DNA from: Enoplolaimus lenunculus
Lineage: Eukaryota > Nematoda > Enoplea > Enoplida > Thoracostomopsidae
Reading direction: 5' to 3'
Length of the DNA: 64,000 nucleotides
Assembly: GCA_030248215.1 (NCBI GenBank)
Contig: JASANG010003711.1
Coordinates: forward strand, 496,001 to 560,000
The notes under the pieces were generated by a model. The model ran no database searches, had not been told where the DNA came from, and was given only the letters and a program-made list of their open reading frames with translations. A program made the translations under genes and the position numbers. Positions 36,591 through 50,421 of this stretch are shown piece after piece. Each line of letters starts with the position of its first letter. The first letter of the stretch is position 1.

Positions 36591-38106
36591 GCTGCGACAC
36601 AAAATGAAGATCAGAAATGATCCGATTGAAATTGCATCAACCGTCAGTATTTTTAACTATTGATTTTTAGAATCAGTTTTTCTGGTCATTTTCAATTGAT
36701 AACCAATTATTTAACAAAATTTTTACGCCCATTCACACGTGCAAATTGGCGTTGGTCGAATTTACAGCTGCAATTTCTATAAACGGGTTTTCGTTCACAG
36801 CTTGCAGGTTCAAAATGAAGCTGCGAGTTCATGCCGCAAAAACTGGCTCACAGAAATGCGGCTTTATCTAAGTCTAAGCCCATCTAACGGTCCCGGGCCA
36901 AAATTTTGCTGGAATAGCTTGCTAGTTTTCAAGGAAATAAATTTAAAAGCTTAAACAAGTAACATATGATTAATTTGCAAATTTAACTCTAGTAACGTAT
37001 CTATGGTCCAGGTTAATAAAAGGTGTGAAAGGTACGAAATCATGCCGTTGATATATTTTCAAGATTAAATAGTGTAAAGCGTACAGGTTTGGACTGACAG
37101 CTTGTGACGAGTGTTAAAATGTATATTTTAAAAATGATCCAAAGAAACACCTCAACCGTCCTAAAACCATAACCTGTTAGCACCGGGAACCCGCTGAATT
37201 ATAAATGGGTCAAGAAAAAACTTTTTAACATATGGGATCCTCATAATGGTTCAACTTACTTTGGGGGGGGGCTAACAAGTTTCCAGAAGGGACATCAAAG
37301 GGATTTCAGACCTACAAGCAAGATTGGAAATTTTTCTCGTTTTTCCAGGGCGAGATGTTAGTCCTCCCTGCCCCAACTTGGTTACCGGTTCGACGAGCGC
37401 AGATGTCTATAATGCTGGCTCCCAAAAAGGCAGTAGCTAGAATCTCATTTCGTAAGGAGAAATGACCCCATGTAAAGGTTTTTTGTCCTCTAGAACCTAT
37501 AAACCATTATTGTAAACCGTATAAAAGTATTTTATTTCCTGACTCCCCACAAATTTCAGGAGATGACAAATATAAACATCAATGTATCTCCTTGGTATAC
37601 GCCCTTTTACAGACGCCGCCCTTCGCTCCGGTGTACTTGCGGCGATACTCAATAATAAATTTATTTAAAATGAAAACCGTTTCTAAAATTACGGTGTATC
37701 TCAACCTGTGATTGCAAGATTTTTTTGCTGCTCATATAAAAAAAGAGTGAAAAATATTGTTTTATTTATTCCTTTGTGAGCAAATAATAATCACGCATCA
37801 TAAACGCAAATTTAAAGTTTTTTTCTTAATAAAATAAAACGACGTTATTCGTGTATACCCAGAGTGTTGAAAGAAGCCAAAAGTAAATATTTGAGTGTAT
37901 AACGGGTATGTTTTATATAAAGAGATGATGTTCACAATTTATCTTCCCAAGAATTCGATATGAACGTGATTGGATACGTAGTAAATTTTTTGGGTGGAAC
38001 AGTTTTTATTCGCAATTTTATTAGTTTAAGACGTGGTTAAAAATTTAAACTTGGGTGCCGGTGGGTACGGGTGACGAGCCGCTGCTTTCCCCCTCAGGTT
38101 ACTAGG

Positions 38107-38262
38107 TCGTAGCCAGGGAAGCGGTGATAAGGGACCAAAGCATCCGTAGTCGGAAATTTTGTTACGGGATTTTTAGATACTTTTTCAGTGTATGTAACTC
38201 AAGAAACCCGTTCGAAAAAGTGTTCGTAGAACGTAGCTTTTCTCTAAAATCCTGGCTACGCT
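38107..38262. mobile_element. GTAGCCAGG-type TIR element
   Basis: TCGTAGCCAGGGAAGC at the left and ATCCTGGCTACG at the right are inverted about 155 bp apart. The end motif is shared with the 3.9-, 8.2- and 43.7-kb elements, but the interior differs. Confidence 0.5.
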
Positions 38263-40162
38263 TCTGAAATTTTGGGCAATTTAATAGTGTATACAATTAT
38301 TAATATTTGGTAAACAAAAAGTCTAAAAAACGCCAATTTTTAGCAATATCTCAGTAAATATTGTTAAGATGAATGATTTCCACATAAAGTTTAGCCGGTA
38401 TATTTTGTTTCACTTCCGGCTAGAGTTCAACATCTGGCAAAGTTTACCAACTGCCAAATACAATAACCATCTTGACATACTGATCGGTCGCTCTGCGGTG
38501 TAAATGCAAGCGTTCCCATTGAACATGAACGACACACTAAACTAGTAAACAATTGCTGGCGTATTTAAAAACAGTCGCCAAAATACGCACATGCAATTTC
38601 GAAATAGAAATGTGTTACATTCAAATGCACTTAATTACATGATGTGACGTTCGGAAAAAATTTATTTTTCGTCAATTCCTTCACTTGTTTAAAAGTTTTC
38701 GCGCACCAAGAAATAAGTTAATTTTAAACTTTTACCAACCACAGATCAAAACGGGGATGCTTCAGGTCGTTGCCTGCTCCAAGCCGCAATCAAAACCATT
38801 ATTTTTTGATTTAAAATTGAGCACTAAAATACTGTTTGCCGTTTTGATCAGTTTGCTCGTGAGCTTGTTTCACCATTATATATGCGGCGTCGCTTGGCTC
38901 ATTGAAAATCTTTGGATCTGCCACTGAAAAAACTGTAAGTATTCGATCTGAGAAATCGATGCACGCGAGTAGTGAACACGGAGACAAGATGTAAAATTAA
39001 TTCGTTGCTACTTGTTTGTATTAATACTGTGTATACATGGTTGCAAACGGGTGGTATGTGCAAGAAGATTCAATTGTACCCGTTCCCATTGGTTCAGAGG
39101 TGTTAATTTTGCTTAATTATGGGCATACGGTCACCCTATTATACGTTTTGCTTAAATGCTCTGCTTGCACACCGCAACACCATCGTCTGATGGCGCCCGT
39201 GTACGCATATATACTGCGAATTATGGATTTCTTGAAATCGGTTTATACATCGTTTCATTTTAGAAAAATATGATTTATGAAAGTTTTTAAGATAATCGGT
39301 CAAGGTGACGTAGCGCGGTGTAGAGATATTCCAAATTTTTGCAGCAGCAATATTTTAGTCTGAAAATGTTAAAAAACGCTAATAACTAAAAAGTAAATTG
39401 CAAATTTATTAATTTGCATTAATGATAGGCATTAAAAGAATACTGTCATCGCAAATATCGCAGCAACGACGTTTAGTTTGGATGAATTTTCACTTGATCC
39501 ATGGGACATCCTGAGAGACCTCTTGTACTGTTTATTCAAGTCATTATACACATGTGAATCCAGTGCTTAGTCTACCACCCCCACTAGCCTGTGGTAATAC
39601 CGATCCGCTATGGTGTTTAAAAACTTTTGCGCTTTCGGTGCGAGTCAGGTATAACATTGCGTTATTCATGCTTATTTGGTTTCTCGCTCGCTAGGTTGGT
39701 GTGTTTTTTCCGCTATCCATCCTGGCGTATATGCCCCCTGTTTTTGGATAAGCTGCTACGAGCCTGGTGTATTGGCGCGGTACTTGGCTATTTGTAAGCC
39801 ATAAGAATTACTTCATTTTTGGAGCTAACGTAAGCTTCTAAACTTAATTAATAATCCTCAAGACTTAGCGAAAATATAACCTACAGCGGCGTACGCAGCC
39901 TGAAACATGAAAAACTTGCTAAAATGTAAACATGAAAAGTTTTATATACCCGAAAATTTTCAATGTTACTTTTATTAGCGTATCCTTAAACGTAAGCCTA
40001 AACCAATTAGTTTTGGGCTTCAGTGTGAAGAGATTTCTTCAAAAAACAAGATATTAACCTAAGCCTAAAAATAAAGTAAAGTGTTTCGATATTTTAGTTT
40101 AGACATCTGCAAAAAAATGCTACGCGCCTAAAAGTAACCGGACCGCAAAGTGATTGGAACGC

Positions 40163-40354
40163 TGGCCCATGTAAAAATCAGAGGCGGAACGTTTTTCTGT
40201 GGGACTAGAAAAGAGTAAGCTTAAGCTTTAGACCAATTTTTTTGCTTAGGCTTAGGCTTCGGCTCAGGCATAGGAACATCCTCATTCTTACGTTTAGGCT
40301 TAGGCTTAAGAATATGCTTATAATACTGTTCCGCCTCTGTTCTTCACATTGGCC
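40163..40354. mobile_element. TTAGGC-bearing TIR element (family B)
   Basis: TGGCCCATGTAAAAATCAG then AGGCGGAACG at the left; TGTTCCGCCTCTG then CACATTGGCC at the right: a clear inverted pair of about 25 bp. The interior has four or more TTAGGC words and CTTACGTTTAGGC. Confidence 0.72.
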
Positions 40355-40947
40355 GGAACACTTAAAACACAATATACAACAATTATCGTATGTATAACCC
40401 AAATTTTGCCCGAAATAATTTTACTCTGCATTAAAATATTCAATTGAAAACAACGTTACGGTTGAACTCAAATAAACTTTTATAAACTTATGAATACAGC
40501 GTCAGCTTTCGATATGAAAATTCTATTTCGTACTTCAAGTTCATTATCAGATTTTTGTGTGCCACAATTGATATCGCATACACTTCATCGTGCTATTATC
40601 CGCGTTTAATTTCCAACAAAAAATATGCAACAAATACTACAAAAGTTTAATTCAAATTTTCAACGATAAATCAACGGTCGCTGCTTGCCGATACCGTCAG
40701 TTCAACCGTACTGTCGCGTAGGCAACCTCAAACTGATGTTTTCAATTTTAGTATCAAAATCACTATTTCTATCATATCATCATATTTTTAAAACTGTCAA
40801 ACTATTGGACTACAAAATGCAACGGTTTAGCAGTGCTATTCAGTATAAATTCGACCAAAAAATTCACTGTACCGTGGCTCCCTGTCCTCTTACGTACTTA
40901 AAAATTGATTGAGTTATATATATCCGATGCTCCACCTCACTACAATT

Positions 40948-40983
40948 ATTACCATTATTGTTATTATTATTATTATTATTATT
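40948..40983. repeat. (ATT)n microsatellite
   Basis: Tandem ATT/TTA units with a few interruptions. Confidence 0.8.
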
Positions 40984-41184
40984 TAAAATTTTTGTTCGTA
41001 TTGTGGTTTTTTAAACATGTGCTGACGTGTGATGGTGCTCTCTAGTACTGAGAACGTTCTTTTTTGCTTGGGACGGCTGCTGTAGTAATTGCTGTAGAAT
41101 CGATCAATCTTCCGTTACCTCTCAGTACTGCGAAATTTAAACAGCCAAGCGCATTACTGTCTAAACGGATAATTGGCTTTTGTA

Positions 41185-41335
41185 AGTCCCCCCTTCCACA
41201 TTTGAGGCTAAAGCCTAAACTTTGGTAAAGGTTAAGGAAAATGGTTAGGTTTAGGCATAAGTAAGCCTTTTCTGCAACCTAAGTCTAAACCTGAGCCTAC
41301 GCCTTTAATGGGGGGAAGTGTACAAGAACAGGATG
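41185..41335. mobile_element. TTAGGC-bearing element, C-rich ends
   Basis: TTTGTAAGTCCCCCCTTCCAC at the left is inverted as GGGGGGAAGTGTACAAG at the right. The interior has AAAGCCTAAAC, GTTAGGTTTAGGC and CCTAAGTCTAAACC. Confidence 0.6.
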
Positions 41336-41480
41336 ATTTTAGTATTATACAATACTGCAAAACGTTCCTAAGGATAATACGCACTGAGTAAACATTATAC
41401 GGATCCATTGAAGTCGCCTAAGGGTATTAATTAATTATTAATTAATGTCCGCTTTCTTTGGTGTATGGACCAATGTATAA

Positions 41481-41575
41481 CTAGGGCCGAAACACTAGTA
41501 TAGGCATACTTCGAAGCCTAAGCTTAAACCTAAGCCTAAGCCTAAACGTAAGGATAAACCTCACCGACAAAACAA
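41481..41575. repeat. TTAGGC-like tract with GGGCCG end
   Basis: AGGGCCGAAACACTAG followed by AAGCCTAAGCTTAAACCTAA and further CCTAAGCC words. Looks like a truncated member of the telomere-like family. Confidence 0.5.
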
Positions 41576-42237
41576 AGTTCAGTAAAAGTTTGAAATTTTC
41601 TGAACTTTAGATATTCGTTCACAAAATGCAATTTCAATTTTCACATATTTTAAGCAACACGCCGACCGCTACACCACATGCAAATCGCAGAAAACGCATG
41701 TTCAATATGTATACATAGCATATGTATAATTAGTGGGTGATGTAGAACTTTCTAACAGGGTGTCGCACGATAATTGCATAAAGCTCACGAGCGAAACTAG
41801 TGACATAAAAATGCAATTTTACTACTAAATCTTATTACGATTTTTAGCTTTTGATCTCTGCTGCGTAGGCAATGGCATTGGGGGCCCACCATTTGTATTC
41901 GCAAAAGTATATAACACAAACAGTGCTCTTGCTCGCTGCGAGGATGAGAGCGATTAAAAGTTATCTAAAACACGGAGAGATTTTGAGTTCAAACAATTTA
42001 CGACCGGGAGAGTGGAAAGAGACAATTTTAATTTTTTTTCGAATACGAAAGCTACGAAACGCTGGTGGGTGTAGTTTTTTTGAAAAATTCCAAACTCCAA
42101 AAATGTTAAATTTTAATGAATGTTCGATTGATTGTACTACTTGCTATCGAGAAATGGTTTTTCTAGCGTTTGAAATTTTTGACATCGAGCTTGGACAAAG
42201 GTTGTACGTTAGAGTTTGCGTGCTATTGAACAAATTC

Positions 42238-42415
42238 GCCCATATATACATATATAGATATATATAAATATATATAGAGATGCATAAATATATATATAAA
42301 TATATATAGATATAGATAAATATATATAAATATATATACAGATATATATAAATATATATAGATATATATAAATATATATAGATATATAAATATATATATT
42401 TATATATATTTGCAT
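42238..42415. repeat. AT-rich microsatellite (TATATAAA/TATAGA)
   Basis: About 180 bp of TATATAAATATATATAGA-type units. The 68-codon minus-strand frame across it (mostly Ile/Tyr) is a product of the repeat. Confidence 0.9.
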
Positions 42416-43731
42416 ATTATGTTGATGAATTATATATAGCTCTATGCATAGATTTATTTATTATCTAGCTGAGGACAAATAGTCGACCTTTGCACACCTG
42501 TAGATTTATGTACGCTGGAGCTAAATTTTAACTTTGAAAGGAACTATTTCCGCAATTTAGGGAATCGCAAATGGGTTTTGGCAGTAATTTAAGAACCGGC
42601 TGACCAGTCACGAGAAAATTATAACACCGTTAGACACAGCTCGTGACAAGGGTGTCACCGCAGGCGAGCATTGGGAGGCAGTGTCTTGAATTTATGTTGA
42701 CGCCCCCTTCCAAATAAACTAGGTGTAATATTAATGCAGTACCGGAGTATACTTAGGCATAAGTTTCAACAAGCAACCCCGAAAAAAGGCAGAGAAGCGG
42801 GGTACGCATTTCCTGCATATGTAAAACACATTTAGCAGTAAACTAAAAGTGAACAAGATATACCTAAAAATAGTATGAGCTGGGTTAGATAACATCATTA
42901 TTTATAAACAATATTACATATTAACATTTGAAGCTTGACTGAATTTCAAAAATGCTGTTAAGATTTAATTTGTTTGATCAAAAATGGCAGTTTTTTCATA
43001 ACGAAATGTGATATAATGTTGGAAATAAGATTTACAAAAGGAATGTTTTAAGAGTAAGTTTTAAAAATATCATGTTTTCAAAAAATGCGTACATTTGAAG
43101 AATCAATGTCCATATAGTGTTTCTAAATTTTCGCCAAAACTATATTTTATTTTCATTCTAATAAAGATATGGCTGCAATCGACCAGGAATTTCAAACCGA
43201 CAGGGATTGACTTTTAGCTGAAACCGAAACAAGTATATGCAAATGAGCTAAAAACAAATTCCTGTGTAAAAGTCAACAATAGGTACTGTAAATATCGGTT
43301 ACGAACCGCAGCGTAAAAAATGGGGCCTTTTTTCAGGGCCTAAAGTATAAGCACCATTTTTTGCCAATTTTTGTACAATTATTATGAAATTTAAATAGCT
43401 ATGTTATTAAATCTGAACAAAATTCCAGTCGACCAGATATTAACTGTTTCAAAAACATACAAAAGTCTAAAATAGGTACCCCGTAAATGAAGTGTTTCTA
43501 AAAGATACGGCCTCCAGGCCGTCTCAAAAACGTGCAGTTACAGCTTACGCCTAGCCAAAAAACGGCCGCTGACAGGGGATGTACTGTTTGCACATTTATT
43601 TTATAAGAACCCCGTACACATACTTAAATCTACGCTCATGACAATTAAGCGATGCACTGATTGCGTTTCTTTTAATGGTTACTGCCTAATAACAAACTTC
43701 ATATAAGTAGACTTAAAACTAACACTAGGAT

Positions 43732-43896
43732 GGCCTGTAGCCAGCTCACCTTGTTATGGAGGGGGGCTAAAAAGTTTTTCAGGATAGGCACATAAACAGC
43801 TTTCGATGACTTACAAGCCATCGTTGAAAGGTTTCTAGGGGGCCAAAAGTTTTTTAGGGGGCTGAGCCACCATTGCTCCTCTGTGGCTCCGGGCCC
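43732..43896. mobile_element. GTAGCCAG-type TIR element
   Basis: GGCCTGTAGCCAGC at the left and GGCTCCGGGCCCG at the right. GGGGGGCTAAAAAGTTTTTC, GATGACTTACAAGC and GGGGCTGAGCC are shared with the other copies, so this is a good reference member. Confidence 0.65.
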
Positions 43897-44894
43897 GATA
43901 CTAGGTCGATCGCCCCAGTGAACTTGCGGCAAACATATACGATATTAATATGGTCCCAAATGAAAAGTTAGCAAAAAATCAAATTTAACATTGAGCCAAA
44001 TCGACTACTAAAAGTTGAAAGGCAAAAAAACGTACCAGTTCAGTTCAACAAATAACCTTTCACAATGACCGATTATGAAAATACCATCGGGAATAATTCG
44101 ACATCGACTTTAAAAATATCAAAGTTCAATTGAATTTGATATTTAATACATTCTCATATCCTGCGTGAAAATTTTCGAAAATTACATTTGTAAAAAATTT
44201 GACAAAATCTCACAAGCAATAATGACGGCGACTCCAACTGGCACAGCTGAGGCTGGGTTCGTCGGTCAGAGACGGTTTTAGAAACGGTTTCAATTGTATA
44301 TAAAAACACGAAAAATCACGCTGTTTTGAAAATTTCCACAACAGAACACAACTTTTTTTCACTAAAATATTCTACTGCGCCTCTGGGTGAGATGCCTCAA
44401 TTAAACGAAACAAATACGCGTCTTCGTTGATCCCACGAGTGAACAAGACAGCGAACAGCGCAAAGAAAGACACCACCGAACAGAGCAAATTTTGGCAACA
44501 TTTTCGCCATTTTTTGTGCACATAACTAAAAGCGGTAATGACCCTGTCATGATTTAGTAGTAATACACGCGCAAAATATTCACTTAAAGCATAAAATTCG
44601 CGAACTTGAAAATAAAAACGATTTCTTGCTATCGACGCTATCTATGAAACGTTCGTCATATTTGAGAAAAATCTGATTTTTAAACACAGAGTGTCGCAAA
44701 AAATAAAATTCAAATTCCTCGTCTCAAATTTTCGTACGTTTGATACGTTTGAAGTTTGGGCATTTTTTTCTCAACATCAAAAGTCGTACTGCATACCGTT
44801 CACACATGAGCACACTGTAGCGGTTACCTTAAATTATGACATACGGATACTTGAATTAGTCCGAACACAATATATTGCTTTCTTTACAGAAAGT

Positions 44895-45054
44895 GACCCA
44901 TGTTACTCTTAAGGCCGTCCCTGTATCTGGTGGGTCTGTAAAAAAGTACGCTTACATTCTAGACTACATTTTTTTGCATATGCTAAGGCTTAGGCTTAAG
45001 GTTTAGGAATACGCTTAATCTACTGTCACGGAAATAAAAGTAACCTTGGCCCAG
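44895..45054. mobile_element. TIR element with TTAGGC tract (family A, copy 3)
   Basis: GACCCATGTTACTCTTAAGG and ATAAAAGTAACCTTGGCCC are inverted. The interior is shared with copy 2: GGCCGTCC, TGGTGGGTCTGT, ATTCTAGACTACATTTTTTT, GGCTTAGGCTTAAGG and CGCTTAATCTACTGTCACGG. Confidence 0.75.
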
Positions 45055-45805
45055 GCAGTGATGAAGAGTATTAATATAAAAAAATATTTAAAGCAACAGC
45101 AAAACTTTCAAAGCAACTTTGCTTATGTATTTGAAGCCAGTATAAACTCAGTAGAATCAAACAAATTTGGTCGATTTGAAAAATAAAAAAGAAATCGAAT
45201 AATAACGCACGCAGAATAGAGAATATGGCGTACGCCGAGGTGACGTTTTGACCTTACGAGTTTTCAATTTTGCGTTTAAATTCCTTCCAAACAGGAAACG
45301 CAATGTTCCATGTTTAGGCTGCAATTTTCAATGTTAAGCAAAACTGTGCGTCATCTCAAATCATTTCACACATCTTTCGCTTTCAAATCGAGTATATTCA
45401 TTTATGTCTTTGCCAGCAATAATTTTTTGGGATCGTAACTTGCAATCGAGTTTCATGCTAATCAAAGCTTAGAATATTGTAATGTTGCGTATTAGTGATA
45501 CGCTGAACGTTAATTTTCCCGTAGAAAATTTTAAAATCTAATTTTCAGGAACAAATTTCCTATAAAAACGGAAGCGCATTTTATACAACAATTGACAAAA
45601 AAACTTTTTAAAATTTGCCGACATCCAATGCCTTCGCGATTGTAATTTAGATAAATGACAAAAAATATATTTTAATTTGATCTCTCACAACTGATAATGA
45701 AATACATTTATTTGCTTAAATAAACAAATGCAGATTGCCAACCAACTATTCGCAGCGTAGCTTAGCAACACAAAATAGAATTTCCCCTGCGCCTGCATAC
45801 ATTTT

Positions 45806-45985
45806 GGCCAATGTATAGAACATTATATAAGAATATTTTTAATCCTAAGCCAACGCTTAGGCGTAACAATGAGTTTATACCTAAACCTTAGCTTAAGACT
45901 GAGCCAAAAACTAGTCTATAGTTTACGCTTGCCCTATTGCAGTCGCGCAGAAAATCGTTCCGCCCCTGATTTTTGCATAGGCCCA
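45806..45985. mobile_element. TTAGGC-bearing TIR element (family B)
   Basis: GGCCAATGTATAGAAC at the left, and CGTTCCGCCCCTGATTTTTG then CATAGGCCC at the right. The interior has CCTAAGCCAACGCTTAGGC and CCTAAACCTTAGC. Confidence 0.65.
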
Positions 45986-46699
45986 CATTTCAATAGAACC
46001 ATGTACAGTATTTAAAAGTACAAATACACTGTTCAGACCAGACCTTGGGGCTGTTTTTTAACCCAAGGTCACATGCACTAAAACAATTAATTGAAACATT
46101 TTACAGACGACGCTAAAAATCATTTCGTACCCACGCTCATTTGTTAATTTTAAGTAATCAAAATTGTTAAAGTGACACGTAATTTTGCGGTTTCGGCAAC
46201 GCTTTTGAAGGTTTAAAACTGCAACGATAAAAAGCGTTTCAAACGTGATCACCTAAAGAAAAGCCAACGAATATCCAAACGGATTATGCTGTACGTCGGT
46301 CAAATATTCGCCAGTTTTTACTTCAAAAAGCGTATAAATACGAAATAATTATTTACAAATCGAACAATGTATATAATTGATGCTGCTCGTGATGTAAAAT
46401 TGTCATGTTTCATTTGTAGGTTTTGTTGTTATGAAATGTTTAGTTTGTGTCAAACCGTAACATCTGTTTTAATAAAAATATACCATTTCTGTACTCAATT
46501 AAATTTGATTGCGCATACAAACAACAACCGGAAATGTACAGAAATATATACGCTGCCTTAAAAATTAATAAAATATTTTGTATTTTGGTTTCTGTATACT
46601 TTTCTTCACATTTAGGAGTTGGCTCACTCTTACAAATCTTTCGTATGTCTTAATTTTTACCTAAGCCAGAACTTTAAATGCTGAAGAAAACTGTAGGTA

Positions 46700-47052
46700 C
46701 AAGGGTGCAACGGCAACCGGAGTTGAAAAATATCGGACCTGGAGGCCAACAAAACTTGCCGCAGGTGATGCTGGAGGCGATCCGAAGTTAGGTTGCTAAA
46801 TGATGTTTACCTTGCTAATTTTAGCTAATATCTTTTGGTTTTACGCTTATTTTTTGTTAAATATCGTCAATTTTTTTGCCGAAATTGTAAATAAAAGCTA
46901 AATCGAAACGCTTCAAACAAATAAATTTTGTAAAACTATGCAAAATTTTACTTCCGAAATTGCCGGAATTTCTGGTAACCGCACTATCCGAGCCTGAACC
47001 GGAAGTCGAATTTCTGCCGGAACGGGAGCACACTTCCGGTTGTACCCTGGCC
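46700..47052. repeat. CCGGAATTCCGG-type TIR repeat
   Basis: ACAAGGGTGCAACGGCAACC at the left is roughly inverted as ACTTCCGGTTGTACCCTGGC at the right. Best-preserved ends of this roughly 350-400-bp family. Confidence 0.55.
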
Positions 47053-47329
47053 GGTACTTCTTTTTTGTTGTATCTGATGACTCACCAAAAAGTAAACGTC
47101 ATATCTTTCTCGGGCTTTTTAGTGCTATCCGAGTAAAACTGCTGATTTGAAAATAGCAATTCTGGCTTGCAAAAGATACCAGGTTTGAGAGTTTTTATTG
47201 TTCAATCTTGAAATCTTTGGTGCGACGTTTAACAAGATTGTTTCTTGTAAAAACATAGGACCAGTTAAAAGGCCTATTAAACTAATTGTAACCCTAACAA
47301 TAATTGTGTGTTGGAGAAGAAATTGGGTC

Positions 47330-47402
47330 AATGTAACTTTTAGGGGTGTAACGGCAAATTAAGCGTATTCCTAAGCCTAAAGCCTAAGCCTAAGCGTTGC
47401 AA
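47330..47402. mobile_element. Truncated family-A element
   Basis: TCAATGTAACTTTTAGGGG end followed by GTAACGGCAAATTAAGCG and CCTAAAGCCTAAGCCTAAGC. The other half is absent. Confidence 0.5.
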
Positions 47403-49773
47403 AAATGTATTGTGCGAGTTATTTATTAGTTTCATGATATTTAAAGTATTAATGAGGCTATGTCTTATGAATTGTTTATAACTTAAAGCTTTTGAGCTTA
47501 GCGTACTGAAATATTAGATTGTTTAGTGTCTTTCAAATTTTGAACACTAAACGTTCTAAAGTGTATCGTAAAATGAACTGGGTCGAAAATAACGCTATTT
47601 CAAATGCTTTTTGCGTTTCAAACAGCATTTTTTTGAAACGTGATTTTGTAACTGGATGAATTTCAGCGCTAGTTTGGCATCAATGTAAACACTTTTTGGA
47701 ACCGCGAACAGCGGTTTGTTTCTTTAACGCGATTCCTAAGTTTGCTGCCAGTCTTACGGTCATTTCGGACCATGAGCAGACGCTCAATGGACGTATTAAC
47801 TGTTTGAGGCGCCTTCACAGGCAAATTGAATGAAATAACAAGTACAAGTAGAAGCTGAAAATGTTAGTATTTATAGATGCTAACAGTGAGTCAAAGCAAG
47901 CAAAAGTAGCAAAAACATATAAAATTCTGAATGCTTCGAATCCAAATGCTATTTATCCTGTGTTTTAGCGCCGTATACTATGTTTAAAGATCTGACAGGG
48001 ACAATTAATTAATTTACCTTGAACGTTACGGCGCGATCATCAATATTAATATTCGTGTGAGGCTGTCACACCTGCAACCAGGTATTGTTAGTAGATTGGG
48101 ATAAAAATATTTCTAAGAGGACAGGGAAAATTTTGCTAACGTAGAATTTATATTCTTGCGTTGAATAGTTTTTCAGCCAGAGGGTTAAGATTTTAGTATG
48201 GGTAAGAGCGAAGTCTGCCTTGCTCCTTACAGATGCAGATCTGGTCACACCAGTTCAAAATCTGAAGCATACATTTTAGGCGTACGAAAAACAGTATGTC
48301 TATTTAACCCCGGTTAGCTCGACTAGGTTTAGTATACCAAAAGCTTTAGTAAATTTCAGTTCAATTGTGAACATTGGATTTCTGCTTAGATGCAATGTAT
48401 TGCAGAAAAAGCTAAGTAAACCCTAAAGACGTTGCGGTTTAGAATAAAGAATGCGCAAACAGATGGTACAATATGTTGTAGGTTATAAGTTACATATACT
48501 GATTTTGACTACAGCTCAGAAGTCAAATGCATAACAATTTTGCATTTTTCAACACGAAAAAAGAACTTTATGCAGGCATCGCCGTTACGCAGCTATACTT
48601 CCGCGGAAACTGAGCCAACGATATATTGAAACTTAAATTCGTGCAATTAACCAAGGAATTAAGGCGAAAGAATGAGTTGTTACAAACATAAAAGCTATTC
48701 TTTAAGTTCAAATGATAAAACAGAAAATTTTTCACCATAAAACGTAGTCAAAGCCAAAGCAAACAGTTTTCATTTTACGCAAAGTTTCCTACTTAATATA
48801 AATTTAAGCTTAAAATTAAACATTTTAAATCTAGAACGTTTCTGAAATTTTAGTTTGTTTCCGTTACCATGTGTTGACAGGGACGGGTGACCCAGTTTTT
48901 TTTGCATCTGTTGCATTTTTCACTAATCAACGAACGGGAATTTAACGCTGTCTGCCGCGGCTCGACGCAACTGTCGCGCTTGCGTGTCACAAGTATTAGA
49001 AAATTGTTTATTAAAAACACTATACAATTTAGCACCAAATTTCAAGGCGACATAATCTGCGTACTTAAATTGTAAACTGAAACGAAAACGAAAACCAATA
49101 GTGGTCAAAACAACGGAAAGCAAAAACGGAAAACAGATATTTAAGTATATAACCATTAATGTATATTTCAGGAGACACAATTGTTGTGCCCAAATATTCA
49201 CCAGGCTACCTTCCAACTGTTTTGTGACTGCTTTAACTTTCAGTAAGGATCGTAATCAGGATCTACTTCAAGAGAATACACCTTAAACTAAATGGGTTTC
49301 TACTTATACTTTGGCACATGCTACTTTGAGGTGCCCTATTAGTAGCAAAAGTGTTAAAAATGGCAAAAACGAAATCGGAAGTTTTCCTGAAAAAGGCGAA
49401 ATGAAAAATTTTTTTTCTATGCGTCGATGGGCAGCGCTTTTACGCCTCCGCACGATACCTAGATTTCTGATTTTCACTACCAAAACCTAGGTGTTTTGAA
49501 TTTTCCAGTTTTCCAGTTTACCAGACGTAACTTCCTGTCATACACTTCAAATTGTTACTAGCACACTTGGAAAAACCGAGATTTTTTAATTTTGCACTTT
49601 TTGTTTTTCAAACATATCAAAGCTTTTGATTATCTTTATTTATACCAAACCAGAGAAAATTTAGCGTGTCAAACAGTAGCGCAATTGACCCAATGCTGGC
49701 CATACACTTTACACCTTGCAAAATGGAAAACCCTGTACTATGTATGAACACTGACCGGATAAAGGCGCACTAC

Positions 49774-49999
49774 GCACTATGGCCGATATTTTTAAATGTC
49801 TATTGCAACTACCATCAGTTAGTAATAGGTTTTCAAACTCGCTAACTATTTGTTGAACGCAAATTTGATACAGGAGTAAAGCAATACATATGCGAAAATG
49901 TGCTGAATTTTGAGCGTCAGCATTCACTGGTTCGAAAGTTACAAGTCCGATTACCAACTGGTTATAGGTGCTACACACATTTCAGAATACGGCTCATAT
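49774..49999. repeat. Dispersed repeat pair, copy 2
   Basis: Second copy of the 34455-34682 repeat: GGCCGATATTTTTAAATG, CAACTACCATCAGTTAG, TGTGCTGAATTTTGAGCG and AGAATACGGCTC. Minus-strand open frames over both copies share the peptide word AQNSAHF, which reflects the shared repeat and not a gene. Confidence 0.6.
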
Positions 50000-50421
50000 T
50001 AAAATCAAAGTATGTTTTGGAACTTTATCTTGGCTAATTGTTATACTGCTGTAATTTTTTCATCAAATATTTCAGTTTCGTTTCAAAGTTTTAGTTCGTT
50101 TTTAATTATGAATGTGCGAAATTCTTAGATAATAAATCATACAGACTATCGCACTTGTTGATAGCACAGTATTTAAAATTACTTATAAACAAGCAATAAA
50201 GAGAGTACAAAAACGATTTAAACGATAATTACATTCCGCAATAAAGCCGCAAATGCAACAGCGAAATTCTGAGAAATACCAAATAGGCTCGATTTCAAAG
50301 TAAAAGTGTATATATAAATAATCGGCACAGCTTGCATGATGTTGACACACCTGGAAATTCGGTAAACAATTTGAGCGAAACTTTAAAACCATGCTTATGC
50401 GTCGGCTTGTATAGTTTGTCT

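Noticed and set aside
41872-42267. 131-codon frame starting at ATG
   Set aside because: It runs into the AT microsatellite and has no recognisable domain or confirmed splice sites. A frame of this length can occur by chance in 64 kb, though a small gene is not excluded.
42209-42415. 68-codon Ile/Tyr-rich frame
   Set aside because: Translation of an AT microsatellite.
34459-49978. Two minus-strand frames sharing the peptide word AQNSAHF
   Set aside because: They lie in two copies of one non-coding dispersed repeat with frameshifts between them, so the likeness reflects the repeat.
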